Shown: positions 8,495-16,572, counted from the first letter of the stretch. The stretch is DNA of 64,000 nucleotides from an uncultured bacterium (GCA_949291545.1 CASEWB010000007.1:179271-243270); one strand, 5' to 3'. Notes: generated by a model from the letters alone, not told the origin. Made by a program: numbers and translations.

Positions 8495-9532
8495 TTAAAC
8501 CATTAATTTTTCAATTTGCCGCAAGGCATTTTCGGCATATACTTTTACGGAATCGTTTCCGGTCAGCGCCAGCGTTTTCAAAGGAGCAATTAAGCTTTTT
8601 AAGAGGCTGCTGTCAAAAGCCCTGTCCGAAGAAAAATGGAAAGCGTCCGGGTTAGCCAATACGCCCGCCATATAGGCAGCGGCGCGGGAAGCATTGATTT
8701 GCTCGTTTTGATTGGAGCTGGCCAGCGCTTGGCGCAGGGTTTCCACTGCGTTGCCTGTCATAAACCCTAAGGCCAGCGCATAGGTGTTGGCCGCAGGGGT
8801 TTGATAATTTTGCCGTAAACCTTTTGTAACGGTTTGCAGTGTATAGGTTCGGTTGGCGGCCAGGGCAGTGGCCAAGGCGGCTTGTACATCGGCATTATCT
8901 TCCGTTTTGGCCATTTTTAAAAGCTGTTTGGCGGCGGCTTCACTATGCAGGGTGCCCAGCCACGAAGCTGCCGCGGCGCGCGTTTGGGCGTCTTGCGCGG
9001 CGGAGGCTTGTTTTAAATATTTTAACTGGGTTTTTGCGCCGTCTGCCAACAGGTTCATAGCGCGGACGGCAAAATCCGGGTCGTAGATATACAGCAACAC
9101 TACATCCTGGACGTAGGTATTGTCTTTAGGGTTAATAATGCCGTAAGCGCCGGCGGCGTACGCCCGCAGGACGTTGTTTTTCCCGGTCAGCGCTTCTTGC
9201 AAAACGGGAATTAATTCCTCGTGAGACGACCCCATAGCCGTTACGATAACGGCGGAAAAAGTTTGCTTTAACGGATCGTCGCTTTTTAAAATCAAATTAA
9301 ACAAGGCCGGTTCCATCGTTTTGGCCGGCGGAATTTTTACCAAACTCGCTCCGGTGGCAAAGACGGTGTCCGGGTCTTTGGCCGAACGGAACAGCTGTAA
9401 AACTTGTTGGTTTTCGGCGGCGGTGCGGGTATTTTTTTGCAAAAGGGTCAGCGCATTCTGCAAAGAGGTCTGCGCCGAAGCGGGCCAAGCGGCCAGTAAA
9501 GCGGCTATAAGTAAAAAAGTTGTTTTTTTCAT
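8495..9532 (-). CDS. Exported HEAT-repeat protein
   Basis: A 345-residue protein starting with a signal peptide (MKKTTFLLIAALLAAWPASA, cut near AQ). The mature part is nearly all helical, with repeated units of about 35 residues of the HEAT/PBS-lyase type, for example VLRAYAAGAYGIINPKD, AVRAMNLLADGAKTQ, TRAAAASWLGTLHSE and KVYAENALRQIEKL. Such scaffolds mediate protein-protein contacts; no enzyme motif is visible. TATAAT at 9552-9557 and an AGAGGA ribosome site support the start. The function in the periplasm is unknown and the link to dut is probably only positional. Confidence 0.8.
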   Translation of the reverse strand: MKKTTFLLIAALLAAWPASAQTSLQNALTLLQKNTRTAAENQQVLQLFRSAKDPDTVFATGASLVKIPPAKTMEPALFNLILKSDDPLKQTFSAVIVTAMGSSHEELIPVLQEALTGKNNVLRAYAAGAYGIINPKDNTYVQDVVLLYIYDPDFAVRAMNLLADGAKTQLKYLKQASAAQDAQTRAAAASWLGTLHSEAAAKQLLKMAKTEDNADVQAALATALAANRTYTLQTVTKGLRQNYQTPAANTYALALGFMTGNAVETLRQALASSNQNEQINASRAAAYMAGVLANPDAFHFSSDRAFDSSLLKSLIAPLKTLALTGNDSVKVYAENALRQIEKLMV

Positions 9533-9551
9533 ACTAAAATCCTCTTTCTAC

Positions 9552-9557
9552 ATTATA
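9552..9557 (-). promoter_or_regulatory. -10 element upstream of the HEAT-repeat gene
   Basis: TATAAT on the minus strand, 19 nt before the ATG at 9532, leaving room for a short leader that contains AGAGGA. Confidence 0.5.
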
Positions 9558-9587
9558 CCATTAATGGGTTAAACGCTATAAATAGCA

Positions 9588-9616
9588 TAAAAAACCCCGC
9601 CAAGCATCAGCGGGGG
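9588..9616 (-). terminator. Intrinsic terminator of the 54-residue ORF
   Basis: Stem CCCCGC (9595-9600) / GCGGGG (9610-9615) followed on the minus strand by TTTTTTATG. It lies 22 nt past the stop of the small gene and upstream of the HEAT gene promoter. Confidence 0.75.
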
Positions 9617-9637
9617 ATAAAAAAAGAAAAGGGAAAT

Positions 9638-9802
9638 TTAGTGAACGGAAAGGGCTTCAGTCAGGCGTTCCGGAGCGACGGCGTTTTTTAAGCGTTTATC
9701 CGGGTTGTTTGCATAAATGTGCAAATCGTTTTGTTCTTTTAGCACCACCATTTTGGTGTTGCCTAGGGCTAGCAAAAAGCGCAGATTGGTTTTGTTCTTC
9801 AT
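9638..9802 (-). CDS. Small 54-residue protein, unknown function
   Basis: Short minus-strand ORF from the ATG at 9802 to the TAA at 9638, reading MKNKTNLRFLLALGNTKMVV and ending ERLTEALSVH. Support comes from an AGGAG site 9 nt upstream and its own intrinsic terminator just downstream. It is charged and mostly polar (KEQNDLHIYANNPDKRLKN), with no transmembrane segment or signal peptide. I do not recognise the family. It could be a small regulatory or structural protein. Confidence 0.6.
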   Translation of the reverse strand: MKNKTNLRFLLALGNTKMVVLKEQNDLHIYANNPDKRLKNAVAPERLTEALSVH

Positions 9803-9865
9803 AATACGGCTCCTGATAAAGTTTTTCTTTAATCATACTTTAGCTGTTTGGGGGGTAAACTGCAA

Positions 9866-9879
9866 GGGTCTTTGGACCC
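9866..9879. repeat. Short palindrome GGGTC-N4-GACCC, copy 1
   Basis: GGGTC TTTG GACCC upstream of the 9937 gene. Similar palindromes occur at 20810-20823 and 26674-26687, each in an intergenic space before a plus-strand gene. Confidence 0.45.
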
Positions 9880-9924
9880 AGGGGTTTGCTAGGCCCTTTT
9901 TGGACGGTGGCAATACGGATATGA

Positions 9925-9930
9925 TACAAT
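9925..9930 (+). promoter_or_regulatory. -10 element of a likely leaderless promoter
   Basis: TACAAT ends six bases before the ATG at 9937; no ribosome site lies between. TTGGAC near 9898 could be a -35 at slightly long spacing. Confidence 0.5.
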
Positions 9931-9936
9931 ACCCGT

Positions 9937-10908
9937 ATGAAAAAATTACACCTTTTATTTGTGTTTTTGCTGCTGGCGTGCAGCGGTTTTGCCCAGGAAG
10001 AAAGTGTTATGATTATTAATCCCGGCCGGGAAACGTTTATCCACTTTCCTTCTTCGGTCTTGGGGAATAAATATACCTTGACGGTCTTCCTGCCGGAAGA
10101 AGCCGTTCCTTTGTCCCGCCGATATCCGGTAGTTTATTTGTTGGGGGCGGGCCCGCAGCAGGCCCAGCAAGCCAAACAATTTTTGGAACAATATAGAGCT
10201 TTGGTAGTGGGAGTGAACTTCCAGGAAGAGGACTATCAAAACCAAGCCAAAATTGTGGAGTTTATTTCCCGTGAGTTGATGCCCTACATTGACACAAATT
10301 ACCTTATCTTTACCGATCCTTCCCAACGCACCATCGCCGCCCGCGGCAAGAGTGCGGCGCTGACGGCCCTGGAGCTATTTGCCAAACCCAATTTATTTGG
10401 GCGTCTGGCGTTGGCTTTCCCGGCGGACGCGATGGAACAATTTAAGTTGCCTCCGTCCGGCGCGCCGCGGGTGTATGTAACAGGGACACAGGCGGAATTG
10501 GCGCATGCCCAGCAGAAGCTGGAAGAGGCGGGGCTTGCCTATGGAACGGATTTTGCGCTGTCTTATGCAAAGCTGAGTGCGGGATTGTTTGAAGGGGTAG
10601 ATTATGACTATTTATCCGCCCCGGACAAAAAGGCCGCCCTCAAGCGCTTAAAAGGCCGCTTAAATACCCGGGTTTTACCCTTGGAAAGCAAAACCCCGGT
10701 GCGGTTGACGGTTGTGGCGCGGCTACAAAACGGACGGGACTATGCTTATGTACCCGTTTCCTTGCGCGTAAGCCCGCCTTATTTTGATTGGAACCCCGCG
10801 CGGGGGGAATTAACCTTGCGGGCTGGTGCGGAAGCAGGAAAGGCCAAAATCAGCGGGGGTGTGGATAAAATGGACTTTAGCGTAAAAATAAAGCTTAAAA
10901 AACAATAA
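9937..10908 (+). CDS. Exported esterase-like (alpha/beta-hydrolase-fold) protein
   Basis: A 323-residue protein with an N-terminal signal (MKKLHLLFVFLLLACSGFAQ; the LLAC could also act as a lipobox). The mature part resembles the esterase D/enterochelin-esterase family: YTLTVFLPEE, RRYPVVYLLGAG in place of the usual YPVLYLLHG, and a nucleophile-elbow-like ARGKSAALTALELF. The usual GxSxG is altered to GKSAA, and I see no clear catalytic Asp/His pair, so activity is doubtful. The C-terminal 90 residues look like a separate beta-rich domain. It has no Shine-Dalgarno site and is probably leaderless. Confidence 0.6.
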   Translation: MKKLHLLFVFLLLACSGFAQEESVMIINPGRETFIHFPSSVLGNKYTLTVFLPEEAVPLSRRYPVVYLLGAGPQQAQQAKQFLEQYRALVVGVNFQEEDYQNQAKIVEFISRELMPYIDTNYLIFTDPSQRTIAARGKSAALTALELFAKPNLFGRLALAFPADAMEQFKLPPSGAPRVYVTGTQAELAHAQQKLEEAGLAYGTDFALSYAKLSAGLFEGVDYDYLSAPDKKAALKRLKGRLNTRVLPLESKTPVRLTVVARLQNGRDYAYVPVSLRVSPPYFDWNPARGELTLRAGAEAGKAKISGGVDKMDFSVKIKLKKQ

Positions 10909-11037
10909 AAATACGCTAAAAAACCCGTTTTATGCAAAAAAAATGCAACTTGTCAACAGTTTTTTTAAAAATCTTCAAAAAAACTCTTTAGCGGGAAAAG
11001 TTTAAAATCTCCGACGGAAAAGAGAGTAAAAAAAGAC

Positions 11038-11198
11038 TTATCCCCCTATACACAAAGGCAAGTTATCCACAGAAAAACGGGGTTATCCACAGGTTGATAA
11101 AAAAATCCGTTTTTTTGCTGTATCAAAAAACCTTTTTCTGTGAGTAAGTGTAGAGTGAAAGGGAAATTATCCACAGGTTATCCACAGCGTGTGGATAA
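11038..11198. other. DnaA-box cluster, candidate replication origin
   Basis: Five exact TTATCCACA boxes: plus strand at 11063, 11083, 11167 and 11178, minus strand at 11190-11198. A one-mismatch box (CTATACACA, 11046-11054) and a weaker TTATCCCCC at 11038 add to it. The 10909-11265 intergenic space also contains AT-rich tracts on both sides of the first boxes, as expected of an unwinding element. No dnaA, dnaN or parAB gene is in the window, so it could instead be a DnaA-titration or DnaA-regulated site. Confidence 0.65.
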
Positions 11199-11216
11199 AT
11201 GGCAAAAGAGGAAATT

Positions 11217-11247
11217 TTGACTGCTTTCTTTGCTCTTTTGCTATAAT
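11217..11247 (+). promoter_or_regulatory. Promoter of the Pal-like lipoprotein gene
   Basis: TTGACT (11217-11222) and TATAAT (11242-11247) with a rather long 19-bp spacer, followed by AGGAGG and the ATG at 11266. It sits immediately beside the DnaA-box cluster. Confidence 0.6.
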
Positions 11248-11265
11248 GGGAACAGGAGGATTGTT

Positions 11266-11799
11266 ATGAACTTTAAAACCGTTTTGTTGTTTATTTGTGC
11301 CGCAGGATTGTTTGCCTGTTCTTCCGCGCAGGAAAAGGATTATGAGGAAATCCCCCGTCCGGCCAAGCGTGACCCTATTATCGAAGAACAAGCCAAAAAG
11401 AATGCCAAACTGTATAACCAGAGTGAAGCCCGTATGGCCAAAACGCTGCGTTTGCCGGCCATTACCTACGAGTTCGACTCTATCCGCCCGCCGGAATACG
11501 CCTACCCGTTTTTGGACAAAGTGGCCAATGTCATGAAGAGCCACCCGTCCCTGCACCTGATTATTGAAGGCCACACGGACCTGTTGGGCTCTAAAGAATA
11601 CAACTATTGGCTGGGGGCCTCGCGTGCGGCCGCAATGAAATCTTATTTGGTCAGCCGCGGCATCAACGCCGAACGTATTCGCATCCACTCTTACGGGAAA
11701 GACCGCCCGCTGACGTTGGATAATTCCAGCGACGGCCGCCGCACCAACCGCCGGGTGGAGTTTTCGTTCACCACACGCGAGTGGCCGGCTATTTATTAA
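11266..11799 (+). CDS. Peptidoglycan-associated OmpA/Pal-type lipoprotein
   Basis: A 177-residue outer-membrane lipoprotein. The signal ends in a lipobox (AAGLFACSSAQ), followed by a linker and an OmpA C-terminal peptidoglycan-binding domain from about residue 60: ITYEFDSIRPPEYAYPFLDK, LIIEGHTDLLGSKEYN and DGRRTNRRVEF, including the Asp and Arg that contact diaminopimelate. It would tie the outer membrane to the wall. No tol genes are nearby, so the specific name pal is not given. A strong AGGAGG site fixes the start at 11266. Confidence 0.9.
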   Translation: MNFKTVLLFICAAGLFACSSAQEKDYEEIPRPAKRDPIIEEQAKKNAKLYNQSEARMAKTLRLPAITYEFDSIRPPEYAYPFLDKVANVMKSHPSLHLIIEGHTDLLGSKEYNYWLGASRAAAMKSYLVSRGINAERIRIHSYGKDRPLTLDNSSDGRRTNRRVEFSFTTREWPAIY

Positions 11800-11816
11800 T
11801 TGCCTTTTAAACCGAC

Positions 11817-11847
11817 AAACCCCGGAGCTGATGCCCCGGGGTTTTTT
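11817..11847 (+). terminator. Intrinsic terminator after the Pal-like gene
   Basis: AACCCCGG / CCGGGGTT stem with a 10-nt loop and a T6 tail. Confidence 0.85.
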
Positions 11848-11875
11848 GTTGTGTTGAAAAAGGACAATAGAGGGG

Positions 11876-11902
11876 TTGACTCGTTTTTTTTTTTGATAAA
11901 TT
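11876..11902 (+). promoter_or_regulatory. Pilin 2 promoter with T11 tract in the spacer
   Basis: TTGACT, CG, eleven T, then GATAAATTTT. The same layout, with thirteen T, stands before pilin 3 (26789). Taking TAAATT as -10, the spacer is 15 bp here and 17 bp there. Homopolymer length in the -35/-10 spacer is a known basis for phase-variable expression in other bacteria. Confidence 0.6.
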
Positions 11903-11978
11903 TTCCTTAGTCTTTTTGGAAGGGGGAAAGTCTAAAAAACGCTTGAATCCCTTCTAATAGCTAATTTTAGGAGGATTT

Positions 11979-12524
11979 ATGAAGCCAGGCTTTACATTGA
12001 TGGAATTATTGGTTGTGATATTAATTATCGGAATTTTGGCCGCCATTGCGGTGCCGCAATATAGTAAGGCTATTGAAAAATCCCGCGCGGTGGAAGCCAT
12101 CAATTGGTTAAATACGGCGCTTAAAGCGGAACAGGTGTATCATGAAGCGAACGATGTTTATGCTACACACTTAGATCAGTTGGATATTGAAATGCCCGGG
12201 ATCCCGTGGAATCCGGCCAATGGAAATAATACCACCCGGGGAAAGAAATTTTTATTTACGATTCAGGCCCTGCCGGCTGCCCAATATAAAACGCTGTTGT
12301 TAACGGCCCAGCGCGGTACATCGGCGGATAATCCCTTATTTACCGTGGGTTCAGGCAAGTATACACAATATACGCTTAGTATTTCTGTAGACGAAAACGG
12401 CACCGTCCGCCGCTGGTGCCAAACTGCCAAGCCGACGGCTCCTTTAACGGCGGATATTACGTCCGGCGCTTCGGAAATTTGCCGTGCGTTGGCCAACGGG
12501 CACCCGGGCGGTATGATGCAGTAG
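11979..12524 (+). CDS. Type IV pilin-like protein (pilin 2)
   Basis: A 181-residue prepilin with leader MKPG followed by FTLMELLVVILIIGILAAIA, the Glu5 motif and hydrophobic helix required for pilus assembly. The amphipathic continuation is VPQYSKAIEKSRAVEA, then a beta-rich head with two C-terminal cysteines (RRWCQTAKP and ASEICRALA) likely forming a disulfide loop. AGGAGG precedes the ATG. It is monocistronic, with a poly-T promoter upstream and a strong terminator downstream. Role as major pilin, minor pilin or adhesin cannot be told from sequence. Confidence 0.88.
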   Translation: MKPGFTLMELLVVILIIGILAAIAVPQYSKAIEKSRAVEAINWLNTALKAEQVYHEANDVYATHLDQLDIEMPGIPWNPANGNNTTRGKKFLFTIQALPAAQYKTLLLTAQRGTSADNPLFTVGSGKYTQYTLSISVDENGTVRRWCQTAKPTAPLTADITSGASEICRALANGHPGGMMQ

Positions 12525-12553
12525 TTTTTGTGTAACGGTTTAGCAGACGATAC

Positions 12554-12586
12554 AAAAATCCCCGAAAATAAACTTTCGGGGATTTT
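12554..12586. terminator. Intrinsic terminator, bidirectional, after pilin 2
   Basis: Perfect stem AAAAATCCCCGAAA / TTTCGGGGATTTTT with a 5-nt loop between convergent genes. Confidence 0.92.
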
Positions 12587-12601
12587 TGATGGCGGAATAA
12601 A

Positions 12602-13489
12602 TTATTCCCCTATAATTTGGCGGGCTTTTTTGTCGTAGGCTTGGACGGTCCCGTCCTCCAGGCTAACCCGCCAAGTGCCGCACGAAAAGGTGGAGGCTTT
12701 TAGGTTTTTAATGTCTACCCCGGTGCGCGCTTGGGCGTGGCAGGTGACGGAATAGTCCCCTTGTGTATTAAGGGGGTCTGCCAACAAAATGCGTTCACTG
12801 AGCAGAAAGATAGCGCCCTGTTTTTTGTAGGTTTTATTCATTTGATAGAAGTAAGCGTCAATCTGGGTGCCGGCGCGGCGCAGCAACAGCGCGCGCGCTG
12901 CCCCTTCTTGGGCGGCTTTTTGGCGTGCGGCTTGTTTGGCGCGTTCGGCGGCGGCTTGGCGCTGTTGTTGCTCGGCCAAATAAGCGTTGCGCCGGGTTTG
13001 CAGCTGGCGGGAGGCGGCTTCTATTTGGGCTAAGCGGGCCGGATTTTCGTATTCTTTGTAGGAAAGTTTAACCAACCCTTTGTTATTGACGGCCCCCTTA
13101 GGGGACACGGCTACTTTGGTGGTATTTACCAAATTGGAATGTGATACCTTAAACGTTATTTTGCCGGGGGAATACTTGCGTGCCCGGCCGTAAAAGGCAA
13201 GGTCAGCGTCAAAATTTTTATTAAAGTCCAGGGTTACTTCGTCCTTATCACTGCGCCAACAGCAGTCCGATATACACGCCTGCGCCAAATTAATTTGCTC
13301 TGCCGCTTCCGGCGGCCAAAAACGAATGTTGAACTGGTAACACGAGTCGTACTGTTTGCCGTCATAGTCCAATTTTTTGGCAGGAATTTCCAGCCACGGC
13401 TTGGTGGTGGCTACGCCGGAGTTGTTGAGGGGAGTGTAACACGCCCCTAAAAGCAAAGTAAGAATTGCGCCGCAGAGTATTTTTTTCAT
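12602..13489 (-). CDS. Lipoprotein with coiled-coil segment, unknown function
   Basis: A 295-residue lipoprotein with lipobox TLLLGACYTP. An N-terminal beta-rich part has several cysteines (YDSCYQF, AQACISDCCWRS). A Gln/Ala/Arg-rich coiled coil spans about residues 150-200 (RLAQIEAASRQLQTRRNAY onward), and a C-terminal part has TCHAQARTGVD and FSCGTWRVSLEDG. I do not recognise a family. It starts without a ribosome site, six bases after a TATAAT, divergent from the channel gene at 13530. Confidence 0.7.
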   Translation of the reverse strand: MKKILCGAILTLLLGACYTPLNNSGVATTKPWLEIPAKKLDYDGKQYDSCYQFNIRFWPPEAAEQINLAQACISDCCWRSDKDEVTLDFNKNFDADLAFYGRARKYSPGKITFKVSHSNLVNTTKVAVSPKGAVNNKGLVKLSYKEYENPARLAQIEAASRQLQTRRNAYLAEQQQRQAAAERAKQAARQKAAQEGAARALLLRRAGTQIDAYFYQMNKTYKKQGAIFLLSERILLADPLNTQGDYSVTCHAQARTGVDIKNLKASTFSCGTWRVSLEDGTVQAYDKKARQIIGE

Positions 13490-13495
13490 ACACTT

Positions 13496-13501
13496 ATTAT
13501 A
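13496..13501 (-). promoter_or_regulatory. -10 element of a likely leaderless promoter
   Basis: TATAAT on the minus strand, then AAGTGT, then the ATG at 13489; no ribosome site. Confidence 0.55.
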
Positions 13502-13529
13502 ATAACTTTTTGAGTAAAGGGGAGCGCGT

Positions 13530-14810
13530 ATGAACTTTATTTTATCCTATGTGGAAAAAATGCCCTTAATCCCGGACCAATACAATGTGGTGGTGGCGCA
13601 AATTATTTCGGCCGTCGTTTTTTTGATTATTTTGTATGTGCTGGCCCGTGCTTCTTCGTGGTTTTTTAACCGCTATTTGGGCCGGTTGGTAGCCCGTATT
13701 AATTCGGACCGGTGGTTTACGGCCATGTCGGAACATCATTTCTTTACGGCGGTGGGCGTATTTGTAGCGGCATTGGCCGCCATTAACCTGCACCCCATTT
13801 TTATTACCAAAGATGTGGTGTGGGTAACCAAGGTAATGGGCAAAATAACCGGGTTATTTGTGGTCTTTAGCTTTTCGTGGCTGATTAATTCGCTGCTTAA
13901 CACCGTAGGCCGGCTGTATGGGCGCAACCCCAATATTCCTATTAAAGGGCTGGTGCAAGCGCTTAAAATTATTTTGTTTTTGGTTACGGCGCTGCTGGTT
14001 ATGTCTTTGCTGTTAGGGCGTAAACCTACTTACATCATTACCGGGTTGTCGGCTTTGGCGGCGGTGTTTTCTTTAATATTCAAAGACCCCATTTTAGGCT
14101 TTGCCGCCAGTATCCAACTGACCACCAACAAACTCATTAAAATTGGCGACTGGATTACCGTAGATTCCGCCGGTGCCGACGGGAACATTATTGATATTTC
14201 CCTTACCAGCGTGCGGGTGCAAAACTTCGATATGACTATCATCAGCGTACCCACCTATGATATGATTTCCAAACCTTTTAAAAACTGGAACGGTATGTAT
14301 GCGGCCAAAGCGCGGCGTATCCAGCGCAGTATTTTGTTAGATGTGGACACCGTTAAATTTTTGGACCGCCCTATGTTGGAGCGGCTTAAAAAAATTGCCT
14401 TGCTCAAAGACTATCTGGAGCAAAAAGAAAAGGAAATCAAAGAATTTAACGCCGAACGCAACGTGAAGGAAAACTTTTTAAACGGACGTCATTTGACCAA
14501 TATCGGGACGTTTCGCCACTATGCGGAGCTTTACTTAGCTTCCCGCCCGTATGTCGTGTCCAACGACCCGAACTTTACGCTTATGGTGCGCCAGCTGCCG
14601 CAAAACGCGCAGGGGCTGCCGCTGGAGATTTACTGCTTTTTAAACACTACCGTATGGACCGATTACGAAGCGCTGCAAAGTGATATTTTCGACCACCTTT
14701 TCTCGGTGCTGCCGGAATTTGGCCTTTATGCCTACCAGCAGCCCAGCGGACGCAACATTGCCAAAGGTATAGAAATATTCACCCGCCCGGACACACGGCC
14801 CCAAGCTTAA
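13530..14810 (+). CDS. MscS-family mechanosensitive channel, YbdG type
   Basis: A 426-residue inner-membrane channel likely releasing solutes on osmotic downshock. Five hydrophobic segments lie between residues 20 and 185. The pore-lining and beta-domain stretch matches YbdG/MscM-type channels rather than small MscS: ITGLSALAAVFSLIFKDPIL, LIKIGDWITVDSAGADGN, DISLTSVRVQNFDMTIISVP and FKNWNGMYAAKARRI. The C-terminus is a soluble domain with a charged helix near residues 290-320. AAGGGGAG precedes the ATG. It is divergent from the lipoprotein at 13489 and ends at a strong terminator. Confidence 0.9.
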   Translation: MNFILSYVEKMPLIPDQYNVVVAQIISAVVFLIILYVLARASSWFFNRYLGRLVARINSDRWFTAMSEHHFFTAVGVFVAALAAINLHPIFITKDVVWVTKVMGKITGLFVVFSFSWLINSLLNTVGRLYGRNPNIPIKGLVQALKIILFLVTALLVMSLLLGRKPTYIITGLSALAAVFSLIFKDPILGFAASIQLTTNKLIKIGDWITVDSAGADGNIIDISLTSVRVQNFDMTIISVPTYDMISKPFKNWNGMYAAKARRIQRSILLDVDTVKFLDRPMLERLKKIALLKDYLEQKEKEIKEFNAERNVKENFLNGRHLTNIGTFRHYAELYLASRPYVVSNDPNFTLMVRQLPQNAQGLPLEIYCFLNTTVWTDYEALQSDIFDHLFSVLPEFGLYAYQQPSGRNIAKGIEIFTRPDTRPQA

Positions 14811-14824
14811 AACTGCACTATAAC

Positions 14825-14853
14825 AAAAACCCCCGGTTCGGCCGGGGGTTTTT
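14825..14853. terminator. Intrinsic terminator after the MscS-type gene
   Basis: AAAAACCCCCGG / CCGGGGGTTTTT with a 5-nt loop; symmetrical enough to act on both strands. Confidence 0.9.
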
Positions 14854-14870
14854 GTTATAGATAAATCAAA

Positions 14871-14890
14871 TCCCCCGCCGAAGCGGGGGA
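14871..14890 (-). terminator. Hairpin terminator of the AGCS symporter gene
   Basis: CCCCCGC-CGAA-GCGGGGG directly downstream of the minus-strand symporter stop; the T run is weak, but the hairpin at 14825 backs it up. Confidence 0.65.
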
Positions 14891-14895
14891 AAAGA

Positions 14896-16398
14896 TTAGG
14901 AATTGGACTGCGTTTTTGCTTGTTTTCCTACAATGTTTTTGATGTTTTTGCGGGTTGTTTTCACAATTACTTTGCGGAAACACCACAGAGCCCAAATGTT
15001 GGGAACCGTCATCATCGTCATCGTAAAAATAGCCAAAGCCCACATAAAACGGGTAGAATTGTTGGCTTCAGCCGTGCGCAGCAAGGAATCGGCAATCGTA
15101 AAATCCCACGAGAAACTCGTTCCAATCCAACCGCCAATAAACACCAGCAAAATAAACAGAATGCGCGACGGTTTAATTAAGGCATTGGAGCCTTTGCAAA
15201 GGAATTGGAGGGATTTTTCCATATAATATCCCCAGCCGATAATCGTAGTAAACGAGAAGATTACCAGCGAGAAAATCAAAATAGGCGTTCCGATATACGG
15301 CACCGTTTTAAAGGCACTGTTGCACAGGTTGGCGGCATATACGTTGGGGTTTTGCCAATCGCCGGCCAGTACAATCACCAGCCCCGACAGCGTGCAGATA
15401 AAGATAGCCCAAAACACGGAAGTAGCCGAAATAATGGCCATTTGCGTAGCGCTGCGGGTTTTGGCCGCGGCCGCCGCAATGGATGCACTGCCCAGGCCGG
15501 CTTCGGTGGCCAATACGGCACGCGTCACCCCGGCGCTGACGGCGGGAATCATGGCTTGCAGAATGCCCATAATTCCTATGCCAATCGCCCCGCCGGCCGC
15601 CGCTTTGCCGGTGAAAGCACTTTTAACCACAATTAACGCGGCGGACGGAATTTCCGTAAAGTGCATACATAACACGATTAAGGCAATCAGCAAATACAAG
15701 CTGCCCATAATCGGCACCAGCCATTCGGAATACGCCGCAATGCGTTTTACGCCGCCAATCACCACCACGGCGGTAGCGACAGCTACAAAAAGGCCCACAT
15801 ACCAGGGGTTCAAGTTGTAACCCTCGCGCAGCGCGTCGGCAATAGAGTTGGACTGCAAGGCGCTCCCGGCGGTAAGCCCCATCAACAGGGTTCCTACTGC
15901 AAAGATAATGCCCAACCATTTAAATTTAAGAATGTTGGAAAGGTAATACATCGGGCCGCCCACATATTCTCCGTCGGGCAGTTTTACGCGGTATTTAAAC
16001 GCCACCATACATTCGCAGTATTTAATGGCAAAGTTGAAAAACCCGGCCACAATCATCCAAAACAACGCCCCGGGGCCTCCTTCCGCCACGGCCGTTGTTA
16101 CGCCGATAATGCTGCCGGTGCCCACCGTGGCGCCAATCATCACCGCCAGGGAGCCAAAGCTGCTTACCATACCTTCCGATTCTACTTTTGTAACCGAAAG
16201 CTTCATTGCCGGCCAAGTATATTTTTGGATAAAGTGCAGCCGTACCGTAAAGTATATTCCTAAAAAGAGCAAGATGATAATCATAGGCGGGCCCCACACC
16301 AAGGTATTGAACCCGTTCATCAAGTCATATGCGCTTTGCACGGAAGGCCCCGTTACAAACGCAACAAGCGCAAGCCATAACTGTTGGATAGTTTGCAT
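14896..16398 (-). CDS. Sodium:alanine/glycine symporter, AGCS family
   Basis: A 500-residue multi-pass inner-membrane carrier for sodium-coupled uptake of alanine, glycine or related amino acids. AGCS signatures are visible: GATVGTGSIIGVTTAVAEGG followed by PGALFWMIVAGFF (residues about 88-120), and RAVLATEAGLGSASIAAAAA near 300. About eleven hydrophobic segments can be followed. The ATG at 16398 follows an AGGAGGAA site. The gene is monocistronic. Which amino acid is carried cannot be told; an alanine/glycine carrier suits an amino-acid-using gut anaerobe. Confidence 0.92.
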   Translation of the reverse strand: MQTIQQLWLALVAFVTGPSVQSAYDLMNGFNTLVWGPPMIIILLFLGIYFTVRLHFIQKYTWPAMKLSVTKVESEGMVSSFGSLAVMIGATVGTGSIIGVTTAVAEGGPGALFWMIVAGFFNFAIKYCECMVAFKYRVKLPDGEYVGGPMYYLSNILKFKWLGIIFAVGTLLMGLTAGSALQSNSIADALREGYNLNPWYVGLFVAVATAVVVIGGVKRIAAYSEWLVPIMGSLYLLIALIVLCMHFTEIPSAALIVVKSAFTGKAAAGGAIGIGIMGILQAMIPAVSAGVTRAVLATEAGLGSASIAAAAAKTRSATQMAIISATSVFWAIFICTLSGLVIVLAGDWQNPNVYAANLCNSAFKTVPYIGTPILIFSLVIFSFTTIIGWGYYMEKSLQFLCKGSNALIKPSRILFILLVFIGGWIGTSFSWDFTIADSLLRTAEANNSTRFMWALAIFTMTMMTVPNIWALWCFRKVIVKTTRKNIKNIVGKQAKTQSNS

Positions 16399-16522
16399 GA
16401 ATATTTTTGATTCCTCCTAAACGGTACAACCTTTTTATTTTACTAAAAATAGATAAAAAACGGTGCGAAAAATTTTAAAATTTCATAGGGGAAAAATCTT
16501 TCCAAGTACGTCCAATATGATA

Positions 16523-16553
16523 TATAATGAAATAACACGCGGGCCAGGCCCGC
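16523..16553 (+). promoter_or_regulatory. -10 element and leader hairpin before the 16573 lipoprotein
   Basis: TATAAT at 16523-16528, then a compact hairpin GCGGGC-CAG-GCCCGC (16539-16553) in the predicted leader, then AAGGAG and the ATG. The hairpin may stabilise the mRNA 5' end. The 16399-16572 space holds nothing else I can recognise. Confidence 0.5.
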
Positions 16554-16572
16554 AAATATAAGGAGACGGGTT

